Shown here: one piece after another, positions 54,792 through 63,914 of the stretch
How the letters are laid out: every line of letters begins with the position of its first letter
Numbering within the stretch: position 1 is the first letter of the stretch
Origin: Clostridium estertheticum
GTDB lineage: Bacteria > Bacillota > Clostridia > Clostridiales > Clostridiaceae
Reading direction: 5' to 3'
Assembly (NCBI RefSeq): GCF_011065935.2
Contig: NZ_JAAMNH020000001.1
Location: 2,501,001 to 2,565,000, forward strand
Length of the DNA: 64,000 bases
The notes under the pieces: generated by a model
Told to the model about the DNA's origin: nothing
Databases searched by the model: none
What the model saw: the letters and a program-made list of their open reading frames with translations, nothing else
Translations under genes and position numbers: made by a program

Positions 54792-56135
54792 ATGAATCAA
54801 ACAAAAGCATTAGGAACAGAAGGTATAGGGAAATTACTTTTTAAGTTTTCGGTGCCTGCTATAACTGGAATGATTGTTAACGCACTATATAACATTGTAG
54901 ATAGAATTTATATAGGCCATATTAAGGGGGTAGGCTCCTATGCTCTATCAGGACTTGCGATAACCTTTCCTATATCAGTTATTATAATGGCCTTTGGCAT
55001 GCTTGTTGGAATAGGTGCTAGTGCAGTAATATCAATAAGACTAGGAGAAAAAAACAAGGAAGCAGCAGATGATATTTTGGGAAATGCAGTTATACTTATA
55101 ACAATAATATCAATAGTACTTAGCGTACTTGGGATTTTGTTTTTAAATAAACTTCTAATCATATTCGGGGCAAGTGAAAATAGCATTCCTTATGCAAAAG
55201 CATATATACAAATAATACTTATGGGAGCTGTTTTTCAAAATATAGGATTTGGTATAAATAATATAATTAGAGCTGAGGGTAATCCTAAGATGGCAATGAT
55301 TACAATGGTATTTGGTGCAATTATTAATATTATATTAGATCCAATATTAATATTCGGTTTTAATATGGGGATTCAAGGCGCTGCAATAGCAACCGTAATT
55401 TCTCAAGCTTTTAATACGTTATGGGTGCTTAAATATTTTACATTTAAAAATAGTGGAAGCGTACTTAAAATAGTGAAAGCCAATTTAATGCTACACTCAG
55501 ATATTATAAAGGACATTTTTGCTATTGGCATGGCGCCTTTTTCTATGCAAATTGCATCAAGTCTTGTAGTTATTTTATATAATAAAGGTCTTTATTCTTA
55601 TGGAGGGGATCTTGCAATAGCTGCCATGGGAATATTAAATAGTGTTTCAATGCTTATTTTCATGCCTATATTTGGTATAAGTCAAGGAATACAGCCTATA
55701 ATAGGTTATAATTACGGGGCTAAATCCTATACCAGAGTTTTAAAGGTTTTAAAGTATGCAGTAATTGCAGGTACTTGCATTGCTACAATTGGATTTATCA
55801 CTGTACAACTATTTGCCAGGCCTCTTATTGCTGTGTTTGTAGGTAATAATCCTGACTTAATAAATCTAGGTGCACGTGGGCTTAGAATTGATTTGATTTT
55901 TCTACCGATTTTAGGGTTTCAAATTTTAGGAGCAAGCTATTTTCAAGCAATAAATGAAGCGAAAACCTCAATGATTTTAAGTATTTTAAGACAAGTCATA
56001 GTACTAATTCCACTTATTCTTATACTTCCATTATTTTTCAAGTTGGATGGACTATGGCTTTCACAACCTGTGGCAGATTTGATTGCTACGGCATTAACAG
56101 CATTTTTTCTTTTCAAAAGCATTAAGAAGATCTAG
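54792..56135 (+). CDS. MATE-family efflux transporter
   Basis: A 447-residue MATE protein with twelve helices (FKFSVPAITGMIVNALYNIV, DRIYIGHIKGVGSYALSGLA, PMFGISQGIQ-like PIFGISQGIQPIIGYNYGAK). The latter motif and the start fit the MepA branch. The ATG at 54792 follows GGAGG at 54780-54784; an ATG at 54777 overlaps that site. No regulator is adjacent. The stop abuts a long hairpin made of two inverted repeat copies. Confidence 0.9.
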   Translation: MNQTKALGTEGIGKLLFKFSVPAITGMIVNALYNIVDRIYIGHIKGVGSYALSGLAITFPISVIIMAFGMLVGIGASAVISIRLGEKNKEAADDILGNAVILITIISIVLSVLGILFLNKLLIIFGASENSIPYAKAYIQIILMGAVFQNIGFGINNIIRAEGNPKMAMITMVFGAIINIILDPILIFGFNMGIQGAAIATVISQAFNTLWVLKYFTFKNSGSVLKIVKANLMLHSDIIKDIFAIGMAPFSMQIASSLVVILYNKGLYSYGGDLAIAAMGILNSVSMLIFMPIFGISQGIQPIIGYNYGAKSYTRVLKVLKYAVIAGTCIATIGFITVQLFARPLIAVFVGNNPDLINLGARGLRIDLIFLPILGFQILGASYFQAINEAKTSMILSILRQVIVLIPLILILPLFFKLDGLWLSQPVADLIATALTAFFLFKSIKKI

Positions 56136-56159
56136 TGTCACCCACGTGGCAAGTGGCAT
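56135..56159. repeat. 25-bp dispersed repeat, copy 2 (inverted)
   Basis: GTGTCACCCACGTGGCAAG then TGGCAT: reverse complement of the copy at 34456-34480 with one change. Confidence 0.75.
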
Positions 56160-56170
56160 GTGTTTTCATC

Positions 56171-56195
56171 ATGTCACTTGCCACATGGGTGGCAC
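56171..56195. repeat. 25-bp dispersed repeat, copy 3
   Basis: ATGTCACTTGCCACATGGG then TGGCAC: same orientation as the 34456-34480 copy with two changes, and inverted to copy 2. Confidence 0.75.
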
Positions 56196-56705
56196 TTATT
56201 TTCTAATTCCGTAGCCCCCATAGATAGTTTTAGTATCCGACAAGGAAATTACAGCTTTAATGTTGGAACTCGTTATTAATCTTAATACTTTAGATTTTCT
56301 TTTTCTTTTTACATGTAATATGAGTATTTTCTTAGCTTCTTTTAGTCCCTCAGCATCCATAATAGTAACACCTACATTCTCTGATCTCAATATTTTAGCT
56401 AATATTAGGCCATCGTTTGCAGATACTATTGCTTGTATGGTTACTAGTCCTAGTGCTAGTTTTTCTTCTAAAATGCAACCAATATAATTTCCACAAGCAA
56501 ACCCTAATGCATATGATACCATTTTGAATGGTTCTTCATTTATTCCAATAAGAACTGTGGTAATTAAATATAACCATATAATTACTTCGAAAAAGCCGAT
56601 AAGAGAACCAAAAAACTTTTCACCTCTAGTTATGAGTACAGTTCTAACTGTGGCTAAGGAAACCTCAATTATTTTAGCGAAAAAAATGAGGAAATAAATA
56701 AACAT
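56196..56705 (-). CDS. UPF0316/DUF5698 membrane protein with DUF2179 tail
   Basis: A 169-residue protein: three N-terminal helices (MFIYFLIFFAKIIEVSLATV, FFGSLIGFFEVIIWLYLITT, MVSYALGFACGNYIGCILEE) and a soluble DUF2179 domain (RSENVGVTIMDAEGLKEAKK). The ATG at 56705 follows GAGGAGTG; a longer frame upstream has no site. Function unknown; the tail is shared with the YitT protein elsewhere in the window. Confidence 0.88.
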   Translation of the reverse strand: MFIYFLIFFAKIIEVSLATVRTVLITRGEKFFGSLIGFFEVIIWLYLITTVLIGINEEPFKMVSYALGFACGNYIGCILEEKLALGLVTIQAIVSANDGLILAKILRSENVGVTIMDAEGLKEAKKILILHVKRKRKSKVLRLITSSNIKAVISLSDTKTIYGGYGIRK

Positions 56706-56963
56706 ATGCAGCACTCCTCTATTAAAATATTTATATCTCGTAACTGTTCTATTATATTCTATAATTTGATTCAATAAAAGGGTTTTACTAACACATATTG
56801 TCGAAATCTAATATATATTTTTCTGATAACCATAAATGTAAAAAGTACATGGTAAATAGACAAATAACAAGATACAAAGTAATCAATAATTTAGCCACTT
56901 TTCGCATCTTGCTATTTATCTAAATATATAATTTATAAATATACAATTTAAAAACATTTTTGA

Positions 56964-57815
56964 CTAAACAAAATCCTTCATAAATTCACTAATTTTATTT
57001 AAATCTATTTCCTTATTTATTAGTGGTTCTCCATCTCTTAAAAAATCGATTTTATCATGAAAATCATGTTTGATTTCTTTATATAAAATTCCTAGTGGAA
57101 TCTTATCACCCCATTCCATGGATTTTTCAATTGCCTTAAGCTTATTAGTTGGATCATAACCTTCTTCCAATTTATATATCCTTTTATTGTACCATTGGAA
57201 TGTATTAACTTTATTAAAACTTACACAGGGTTGCAGAATATCTACAAGTGCGTAGCCCTTGTAATTTATTGCCTCTTCCATTATATGTTTAAGATGTTCC
57301 TTGTCTCCGCTAAAGGCCCTTGCTACGAAGCCTGCACCTAAAGAAATGGCGAGAAGCATTGGGTTCATAGGAGTATTATTTGAACCATAAGGTTGAACTT
57401 CAGTTACATGTCCAACATCAGTTGTGGGAGAGGCTTGCCCTTTTGTGAGGCCATAAATCTGATTATCATGTACAAAATGTGTTATATCTACATTTCTTCT
57501 TATATTATGAATAAAGTGATTTCCACCCTCACCATAGGAGTCTCCATCCCCAGTATCTATTATTACAGTCATATTTTTATTAACAATTTTTGCAGCAGCC
57601 GCTGGAGGTAATGATCTTCCATGAAGACCAGAAAATCCATTAGTATTTAAATATTGGGGAGTTTTAGCTGCTTGACCTATACCACCCACAATAAGTACTT
57701 CATGGGGCTTTTTACCGAGAGCGATAAGGGTTTCTTTTAATGCATCCAATATAGCGTGATCACCACAACCTGGACACCAAGCTGTTTCAAATGTTGAAAT
57801 ACTACAATCCTTCAT
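56964..57815 (-). CDS. 2-oxoacid:ferredoxin oxidoreductase, beta subunit
   Basis: A 283-residue TPP-binding subunit. CPGCGDHAILDAL near the start includes iron-sulfur-ligand-like Cys residues, and VIIDTGDGDSYGEGGNHFIH is the TPP/Mg2+ motif (GDGD...N). KGQASPTTDVG lies at the active site. The start codon is one base after the alpha-subunit stop, with AAAGGAGG inside the end of that gene. With the alpha subunit it interconverts a 2-oxoacid, CoA and oxidised ferredoxin with acyl-CoA, CO2 and reduced ferredoxin. Confidence 0.92.
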   Translation of the reverse strand: MKDCSISTFETAWCPGCGDHAILDALKETLIALGKKPHEVLIVGGIGQAAKTPQYLNTNGFSGLHGRSLPPAAAAKIVNKNMTVIIDTGDGDSYGEGGNHFIHNIRRNVDITHFVHDNQIYGLTKGQASPTTDVGHVTEVQPYGSNNTPMNPMLLAISLGAGFVARAFSGDKEHLKHIMEEAINYKGYALVDILQPCVSFNKVNTFQWYNKRIYKLEEGYDPTNKLKAIEKSMEWGDKIPLGILYKEIKHDFHDKIDFLRDGEPLINKEIDLNKISEFMKDFV

Positions 57816-57816
57816 T

Positions 57817-59493
57817 TTACTTTACCTCCTTTAGCTTATCATATATTTCTTCAGCCGAGATTGGCCTTCCGTCATATTTTAAAATACTACTTTTGAACTC
57901 TATACCTGTGTTTTCTCTAATAAGTGAAGCTAATTGCCCAGTAGCATTTTGTTCAATATTAATTATTTTTTTTGCCTTACTTGACTTTTCTTTAATTAAA
58001 TTTTCTGGGAATGGCCAAACATCTCCAAAAATCAATGCAGAATATTTGGTTTTACCATCTTCATTTAAGAGTTTTACGGCTTCCATTATTGGACTGTGCA
58101 GAGAACCCCAGCCAACAAGTAAGGTATCAAAGTCATCTTTTCCAATAAATTCTGGTTCAATTAATTCCTTTTTCAAAAGTTCCATTTTTCTTAGCCTCTT
58201 ATCATTCATTTGAACTCTAACAGAGGCAGATTCAGTTATATGTCCATATTCATCATGTTCATCACTATCCACCATAACAAAATTATGAGATATGCCACCT
58301 GGAATTATTCGAGGTGAAATGCCTGATTCTGTTATTTCATATCTTTTATATTCTTTGCCATCTAAATAATCATCATCACTTAAATGTCTTTCGATTTTAA
58401 CTGAGCTAAAATCAAAAGGTTTTATAGTTCTCTGGCAATCTGCAAGATATTGATCACCTAGGAGTATAACTGGTATCTGATATTTATCTGCCAAATTAAA
58501 TGCTCTTACAGTTTGATAAAAAGAATCCTCAGGATTTTTTAATGCAATAACCATCCTTGGAAATTCTCCTTGCGAACAGGTGATAACAAATTTTAAATCG
58601 CTTTGTTCAGTTCTTGTAGGGAATCCTGTAGTTGGACCTGGTCTTTGTATTTCAGCCACAACAAGAGGCACTTCAAGCATACTAGACAATCCTAGTGCTT
58701 CTACCATTAGTGCGAAACCTCCACCGGAGGAAGCTGTCATGGCGCGAGCACCTGCATAAGATGCACCAATAGCCATGTTAATAGCTGCTATTTCATCTTC
58801 CGCTTGTTCCACTACGATTTCAGCTTGTTTAATTTTAGAAGAAAGATAATTCATTATACTTGTAGAAGGTGTCATAGGATAGGCGGAGTAAAATTTACAG
58901 CCAGCTGCTAAAGCGCCTAAGGCTATTGCTTCGTTACCATTTATTAATATACTATTATCTTTATGTTTAGTTACAATAGGAAATTTAGATTGGGTAAGTT
59001 TATATCCCTCTTCAAAAGCAAGTATATTTTGCTTTGCAATTTCTGGTTTAAATGTTTCATTGAGTAAATCCTCCACATATTTTAAATCAAGCTTGAAAAG
59101 CTTCATGATTGCACCAAGTGCAACATTACCAAATACTCTTGGATTTCCTACTTGTTTTGCTATAGTCTTTAAGGGTAAGCTTAATACTCTATCATCATTA
59201 TATTCAATTTCTTCATCAACAATAATGAATCCATTTTCATTGAGATTATCAATATGCAAGGAGATAGTTTCACTGTTTAAAGCAATGATTCCATCTATTT
59301 TATCGCTATGAGAATTTATTTCTTCGTTTCCAAAGCGAATCTGAAAAAAGTTATGTCCACCTCTAACACGTGACATGTAATCCTGCAACGTAAAAGCACT
59401 AAATCCTTTTCTTTTAAGTAGTTTTACAAGCACTGAAGCGATGGTCTCCATTCCTTGACCTGCAGCGCCTCCAATTAGAAGATTATAAATCAT
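57817..59493 (-). CDS. 2-oxoacid:ferredoxin oxidoreductase, fused gamma-alpha subunit
   Basis: A 558-residue fusion. Residues 1-180 are the gamma domain (LLIGGAAGQGMETIASVLVK, SRVRGGHNFFQIRFG); residues about 190-558 are the alpha pyrimidine-binding domain (NEAIALGALAAGCKFYSAYP, MTPSTSIMNYLSSK, AEDEIAAINMAIGASYAGAR, TASSGGGFALMVEALGLS). KorA-type, probably acting on 2-oxoglutarate or branched-chain 2-oxoacids. AAAGGAGC precedes the ATG. In a Stickland organism it would be the oxidative branch and would supply reduced ferredoxin. Confidence 0.92.
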   Translation of the reverse strand: MIYNLLIGGAAGQGMETIASVLVKLLKRKGFSAFTLQDYMSRVRGGHNFFQIRFGNEEINSHSDKIDGIIALNSETISLHIDNLNENGFIIVDEEIEYNDDRVLSLPLKTIAKQVGNPRVFGNVALGAIMKLFKLDLKYVEDLLNETFKPEIAKQNILAFEEGYKLTQSKFPIVTKHKDNSILINGNEAIALGALAAGCKFYSAYPMTPSTSIMNYLSSKIKQAEIVVEQAEDEIAAINMAIGASYAGARAMTASSGGGFALMVEALGLSSMLEVPLVVAEIQRPGPTTGFPTRTEQSDLKFVITCSQGEFPRMVIALKNPEDSFYQTVRAFNLADKYQIPVILLGDQYLADCQRTIKPFDFSSVKIERHLSDDDYLDGKEYKRYEITESGISPRIIPGGISHNFVMVDSDEHDEYGHITESASVRVQMNDKRLRKMELLKKELIEPEFIGKDDFDTLLVGWGSLHSPIMEAVKLLNEDGKTKYSALIFGDVWPFPENLIKEKSSKAKKIINIEQNATGQLASLIRENTGIEFKSSILKYDGRPISAEEIYDKLKEVK

Positions 59494-59893
59494 AAAATCA
59501 GCTCCTTTTTATTTAATAGATTATAATACTTTTGACTCTTTTTTTATAAGCACACATAAACATAGCAATTTATAAAAAGAAAAGAAATATTTATAGTGTA
59601 CATTTTATTCAAAATAAATGTAGATTCGTGAAAATATTTAGAATATTATGGTTATATACTAACATTCAATGTAGTACATTTCAATGTTTCATGATTTAAT
59701 ATAAATAAATTAACATTTTATACATTTGTTAGTGACTATAAATAAATTGCGGCCTGTCCCTTTGAATTTTATAAAATTAAATATTATTTTAGGTGGTGTA
59801 AACATTTTATGTTTTATTTGCTACTAGGCATTTAATGTAATAGAATAAAATAGAAAGCAAATCACAAAAAACGATTTAAATGGAGGGGTTAAA
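59494..59893. other. Intergenic region
   Basis: 400 bases between divergent genes, AT-rich, with the two promoters. A short GC-richer patch (GCGGCCTGTCCC) at about 59749-59760 stands out but no feature could be assigned. Confidence 0.35.
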
Positions 59894-60448
59894 ATGAAAA
59901 TATTGATAATTACTTCAAGTCCTAACGATGATGGTTTAACAGCTGCCTGCGGTGAAGAAGCAAAAGTAGGAGTAGAAATGGGCTCTTCTGACGCCTTAAC
60001 TATAAATCTAAACACACTAAATATGTCAGCCTGCCATGCTTGTGGAAATGGATGGGGGACATGTCATGATGAGCATACCTGCCAGGTGGAAGACGATTTT
60101 CAAAAGTTACACGGGAAAATGGCAGAGGCAGATGGTTATATAATAATTACGCCTGTTTATTGGCATGATATGAGTGAATCACTTAAGGTGTTTATAGATA
60201 GACTTCGAAGATGCGAGGCATTAAATAGTGAGAAAAGCAATTTAGCTGGTAAACCTTTCATATGTGTAGCTGCACCTGGAGGATCTGGAAACGGATGTAT
60301 TTCATGCCTTGCTTCCATTGAGAGATTTGTAGACCATGTTAAGGGTGTAAAATACGATTTTATAGGGGTAACCAGAAGAAACAGAGATTATAAGTTAACT
60401 ACCATAAGAGAAGCTGCAAAAAGCATGGTGAAAAGCTTAAAGCTATAG
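59894..60448 (+). CDS. Flavodoxin-fold NAD(P)H-dependent FMN reductase
   Basis: A 184-residue protein of the NADPH-dependent FMN reductase/iron-sulfur flavoprotein superfamily. N-terminal KILIITSSPNDDGLTAACGE binds FMN phosphate; MSACHACGNGWGTCHDEHTC adds a Cys-rich loop as in iron-sulfur flavoproteins; ITPVYWHDMSESLKVFIDRL is the second FMN contact. TGGAGGGG precedes the ATG. Together with the DUF362 ferredoxin-like gene 26 bases downstream it may form an electron-transfer pair. Confidence 0.85.
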   Translation: MKILIITSSPNDDGLTAACGEEAKVGVEMGSSDALTINLNTLNMSACHACGNGWGTCHDEHTCQVEDDFQKLHGKMAEADGYIIITPVYWHDMSESLKVFIDRLRRCEALNSEKSNLAGKPFICVAAPGGSGNGCISCLASIERFVDHVKGVKYDFIGVTRRNRDYKLTTIREAAKSMVKSLKL

Positions 60449-60473
60449 ATAAAATTAAGGGGGCATAGCTTAT

Positions 60474-61631
60474 ATGGAAAAGGTTGCGCTATTAAAATGT
60501 ACAGATTACAATGTGGATAATATTGAAAAAAAGCTTAGAGAAGGTTTTGAACTTTTGGGCGGTACTCCTTTTTTAAGAACCCTAATACCAGAAAATAGTA
60601 GGGTGTTATTAAAGCCTAATTTCCTAAGTGTAGTTGACAAAGGCTCTCCTGTTATAACACATTATGCAATATTTGAAGCTATTGTTAGGATAGTTAAGGA
60701 ATATAGTAACAATATAGCATTTGGTGACTCTCCAGGTTCCGGTGATAGTAGAAGAGTTGCTGAGAAATCCGGACTAATGGAGGTTGCCAGCAGATATGGA
60801 GTCGATTTTGTTGATTTTAATGAGGAAATACATGTGGAACTTAATAATCCGTTAATGTATAAGTTCTGGAATATTGCAAGGGCAGCTTATGAGGCAGATG
60901 TGGTTATAACTCTACCTAAACTTAAAACTCATGCTATGATGTATTATACAGGAGCAGTTAAAAATCAATTTGGATGTATTCCTGGTTCTCAAAAGGCATC
61001 ATGGCACACAAAACTGCCGGATGCAGTTAATTTTAGTAAAATGTTATTGGACTTAAATTCTGTGGTGAAAACTAGCTTCGCGATTCTTGATGGAATAATT
61101 GCCATGGAAGGAAATGGGCCTAGGAATGGAACACCAAAACAAATGGACACTATAATCATGGGGAAATCCCTTACCGCAGTTGATTCCACAGCTGTAAGGT
61201 TAATTGGCTATGAGGATGTGTTAACTATTCCCGTTCTAAAGGTAGCTTATGATACAAAGTGGGGGGCTGTAATTCCTGAAGAAATAGAGGTGCTTGGTGA
61301 AACAATTCAAGATATGAAATGTAAAACCTTTAAGCTCTCCCGAAACGCCAAGGTAATTAATTTTATAAGTCCTTCATTAAATAATTTTGTGGCTTCATTG
61401 ACGGCACCTAATCCAGTTGTGATAGAGGAAAAATGCATAGGTTGTAAGAAATGTGATGAGGTATGTCCAGAAAGAACTAAAGTAATATCTTTTGTAGTTC
61501 GTAATAATAAAACAATACCAAAATGGAATTATAAAAATTGTATACGCTGTTTTTGCTGTCAGGAACTTTGTCCTCAGGGAGCAATAGAAATAAAGTACAA
61601 GCCATTAAGCAGAATGATAGGCTTAAAATAG
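60474..61631 (+). CDS. DUF362 protein with two [4Fe-4S] motifs
   Basis: A 385-residue protein. The DUF362 core covers about 1-300 (FGDSPGSGDSRRVAEKSGL, ITLPKLKTHAMMYYTGAVKN, AILDGIIAMEGNGPRNGTPK). The C-terminus is a two-cluster ferredoxin domain: CIGCKKCDEVCPERTK and CIRCFCCQELCPQGAI, each four Cys plus a Pro. GGGGGC precedes the start. Function of DUF362 proteins is unproven; this one should carry electrons, perhaps to or from the flavodoxin-fold protein before it. Confidence 0.85.
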   Translation: MEKVALLKCTDYNVDNIEKKLREGFELLGGTPFLRTLIPENSRVLLKPNFLSVVDKGSPVITHYAIFEAIVRIVKEYSNNIAFGDSPGSGDSRRVAEKSGLMEVASRYGVDFVDFNEEIHVELNNPLMYKFWNIARAAYEADVVITLPKLKTHAMMYYTGAVKNQFGCIPGSQKASWHTKLPDAVNFSKMLLDLNSVVKTSFAILDGIIAMEGNGPRNGTPKQMDTIIMGKSLTAVDSTAVRLIGYEDVLTIPVLKVAYDTKWGAVIPEEIEVLGETIQDMKCKTFKLSRNAKVINFISPSLNNFVASLTAPNPVVIEEKCIGCKKCDEVCPERTKVISFVVRNNKTIPKWNYKNCIRCFCCQELCPQGAIEIKYKPLSRMIGLK

Positions 61632-61637
61632 ATGTAA

Positions 61638-61675
61638 ATAGCACATTGTGAAGTTCTCAATGTGCTATATTTAGA
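61638..61675. terminator. Terminator between convergent genes
   Basis: ATAGCACATTG (61638-61648) pairs with CAATGTGCTAT (61658-61668), followed by ATTT. Confidence 0.7.
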
Positions 61676-61704
61676 GTATTCCAATAATGTTATTGATACT
61701 CATT

Positions 61705-62061
61705 CTATAAATCTGCATTTTCAAATTTATTGCCCACAATATTTCCCAAGGAGATATCAATAATACTACGACTTAAAGTGCCTTCTAGCTCCTCAAGCTG
61801 AAAATTTGATATAGTATCATTCCAAACCACCTTGTAAACAGTAGATGAAATTTTGATATAATCGCCTTCATATACATCTACTCCATTTTTATCAGATAAA
61901 TATACCCATTGAAGTAATTCATATTCTTCAACTGGTCTCCAAGGCACCCCAGGAAGTTTCAGTGCAGTAGGAACGGAGGTTTTTGCATCAAAAGTCATGC
62001 CTTGTAATTTATGCATTTTCTGTCTATAATTATCCCAAGCTTTAAATTTTAATTGTTTCAA
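61705..62061 (-). CDS. YopX-family protein (phage-type)
   Basis: A 118-residue protein matching YopX: LKFKAWDNYRQKMHKLQG at the start, LLQWVYLSDKNGVDVYEGDY in the middle and the C-terminal IDISLGNIVGNKFEN. YopX proteins are common in Firmicutes prophages. No other phage gene is nearby, so it is an isolated leftover or a domesticated gene. AGGTGGTAAC upstream is a plausible ribosome binding site. Confidence 0.85.
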   Translation of the reverse strand: MKQLKFKAWDNYRQKMHKLQGMTFDAKTSVPTALKLPGVPWRPVEEYELLQWVYLSDKNGVDVYEGDYIKISSTVYKVVWNDTISNFQLEELEGTLSRSIIDISLGNIVGNKFENADL

Positions 62062-62161
62062 TTTAGGTTACCACCTTTTCTAAAAAAAATATATTTGTTA
62101 TTTTGACCAATTCGTCAATGTTATTTATAAATAGTTTATCCAATACTTTATTAAAAAACAT

Positions 62162-62308
62162 CTAATATTTTTCCGAATAATGCATTAATATATATTTATC
62201 TAATCTTTGACTCAATTTTAATACGTCCTCATGATTTAAGCCTTTTAAAGAGATAAGGGCCTCTAATTCTTCTCTAAGTTTTTCTGTGGCAAGTATCACA
62301 TTACCCAC
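62162..62308 (-). CDS. Spo0E-like aspartyl-phosphate phosphatase
   Basis: A 48-residue protein; GTG start at 62308 follows AAAGGAA, while an ATG at 62344 would add 12 residues with no site. The family signature is present: a first helix (ATEKLREELEALISLKGLN) and the SQRLDKYI motif that matches SQxLDxLI. Spo0E proteins dephosphorylate Spo0A~P and delay sporulation. Confidence 0.8.
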   Translation of the reverse strand: MGNVILATEKLREELEALISLKGLNHEDVLKLSQRLDKYILMHYSEKY

Positions 62309-62600
62309 TAATATTATTCCTTTCTGAATTGTTATAATTTCCATAAATACAAATTATACTATAAGCCCACTCGAATATTGTTATAGTAACGTATATTGAT
62401 TTTTTATGCAACAACTTGATCCATAAAGGTTACATGAAAATAGGAAACTTGATCTCCATTTATATATACGTTAATATATTCATATTTAAGGGGGTAAAAT
62501 AAATTAAATGAAATTTAGCAAAATGAATTTCTTACCTGGAGCAATATTTTAAAAAAGTTTCAAAATATGGTATAATGTAAAAGACAAAGGGGGGGATAAT

Positions 62601-63095
62601 ATGGACCATTTTTATGAACAACTAATAACTACATCTAAAACAGGCATTTATAAAACCGTAAATGGAGCAATGTATGTATTTGCTATTGTGGGCCTGGCAT
62701 CTTTTACGACAAACTTAATTTTGGTGGTAATTTTACTTGCAATGGCTGTAGCATGCTTTTTTTACAAGCAAAAGTTATTTGTAGAGTTTGAGTATCAATT
62801 TACAAATGGAGAAATTGATATAGAGAAGATAATAGAAATGAAAAAAAGAAGTAAAGTAGTTGCTTTTAATATAAAAGAGGTGGGACTTATAGCACCAGAG
62901 GGTAGTGATGCTGTTAAAGATTTTTATAACAAACCTAATACTATAGTAAAGTGCTATCCCGATACATCAAAGAAAAAAGTATATGTTGCAATGGTTACAG
63001 AGGGAAACAATAAAATGCAATTGATGTTTGTACCAGATGAGAAGTTTTTAGATCTCTGTTATAAAATTAATCCAAGGGCAGTAAAAAAAGAGTAG
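62601..63095 (+). CDS. DUF6106-like membrane protein
   Basis: A 164-residue protein with an N-terminal helical segment, two membrane helices at about 23-58 (VFAIVGLASFTTNLILVVI, AMAVACFFYKQ) and a soluble C-terminal domain (FEYQFTNGEIDIEKIIEMKK, KKVYVAMVTEGNNKMQLMFV). It resembles DUF6106 of Clostridia; function unknown. GGGGGGAT precedes the ATG. It is followed 39 bases later by a co-directional membrane protein gene, so the two may be one unit. Confidence 0.7.
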   Translation: MDHFYEQLITTSKTGIYKTVNGAMYVFAIVGLASFTTNLILVVILLAMAVACFFYKQKLFVEFEYQFTNGEIDIEKIIEMKKRSKVVAFNIKEVGLIAPEGSDAVKDFYNKPNTIVKCYPDTSKKKVYVAMVTEGNNKMQLMFVPDEKFLDLCYKINPRAVKKE

Positions 63096-63134
63096 AATAT
63101 ATTAGTCAAATTTACTTTTGAAGGGGTAGGCGTT

Positions 63135-63773
63135 ATGGTTGACATAAAAAGCATGAGCAATAAGAAGAAAGCTGAATATATCTGGGAATACTATAAACTA
63201 CATATCATAGGAGTTTTAGCTGTTATATTTATAATAGCATCAATAATTCATGGACAAATTACAAAAATAGATTATGTGTTTAATCTTACTTTAGTTGGAA
63301 ATAATATTGATGAGAATAAGAAGACAGAGGTAGAAAAGCAACTTGGAAGTATTGTCATCAAAGAGGGAGAAGGAAAAAAACAGGCCCTTATGGATGTTAT
63401 CCCACTTGAAGGTTCAAGCAAAGCCAACGCTTCAATGTCAAGCGCAAGTACGCAAAAGTTTATTGCTAAGATATCTGTTGGAGAAATTGATGTTGTAATT
63501 TTAGATAAGGGCATGGCTCAGACTTATGCTAAACAGGATATGTTTTCAAGACTGGATAATATAAAAGAGTTAGATTTGGCAGGTATAAAAAATGAAAAAA
63601 TTGAAGCTACCGGAAGTGATAATATTAAAGCTGTGTATGCTATAAACGCGGAAAATATTAAAATATTAAAAGATACGGGTTTTGATACAGAAAACATGGT
63701 AATTGCTATTATTAGTTCATGTAAACAAAAGGATAAGGCAGCCACGGTAATTAAATGGCTACTAAATAAATAG
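63135..63773 (+). CDS. Membrane-anchored protein, unknown function
   Basis: A 212-residue protein. A basic N-terminus (KSMSNKKKAEYIWEYYKLH) precedes one helix (IIGVLAVIFIIASII) and an extracellular domain with a Rossmann-like pattern (YVFNLTLVGNNIDENKKTEV, GEIDVVILDKGMAQTYAKQD). The overall layout resembles small clostridial proteins found after DUF6106 genes. GGGGTAGGC precedes the ATG. I cannot assign a function. Confidence 0.65.
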   Translation: MVDIKSMSNKKKAEYIWEYYKLHIIGVLAVIFIIASIIHGQITKIDYVFNLTLVGNNIDENKKTEVEKQLGSIVIKEGEGKKQALMDVIPLEGSSKANASMSSASTQKFIAKISVGEIDVVILDKGMAQTYAKQDMFSRLDNIKELDLAGIKNEKIEATGSDNIKAVYAINAENIKILKDTGFDTENMVIAIISSCKQKDKAATVIKWLLNK

Positions 63774-63914
63774 CAAACATAAAAGAAGGGCAATAGTATT
63801 AAAATTGTAATTTTATCTGTAAAATGATACAATGAATTTATAAGTATATATAGTTAAAAACAATAGTTGAGGTTTATAAATAAATATTTTAAATTAATGA
63901 ATGGGGTGAAGTCT

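Larger units (their letters stand above)
56134..56197. terminator. Long hairpin terminator built from two repeat copies
   Basis: Copies at 56135-56159 and 56171-56195 are inverted to each other and separated by 11 bases, forming a 25-bp stem with few mismatches, between the convergent MATE and UPF0316 genes. Confidence 0.65.

Noticed and set aside
61705..62061. Prophage region around the YopX-like gene
   Set aside because: No integrase, capsid, terminase or lysis gene is found nearby, so a single phage-type gene does not define a prophage.
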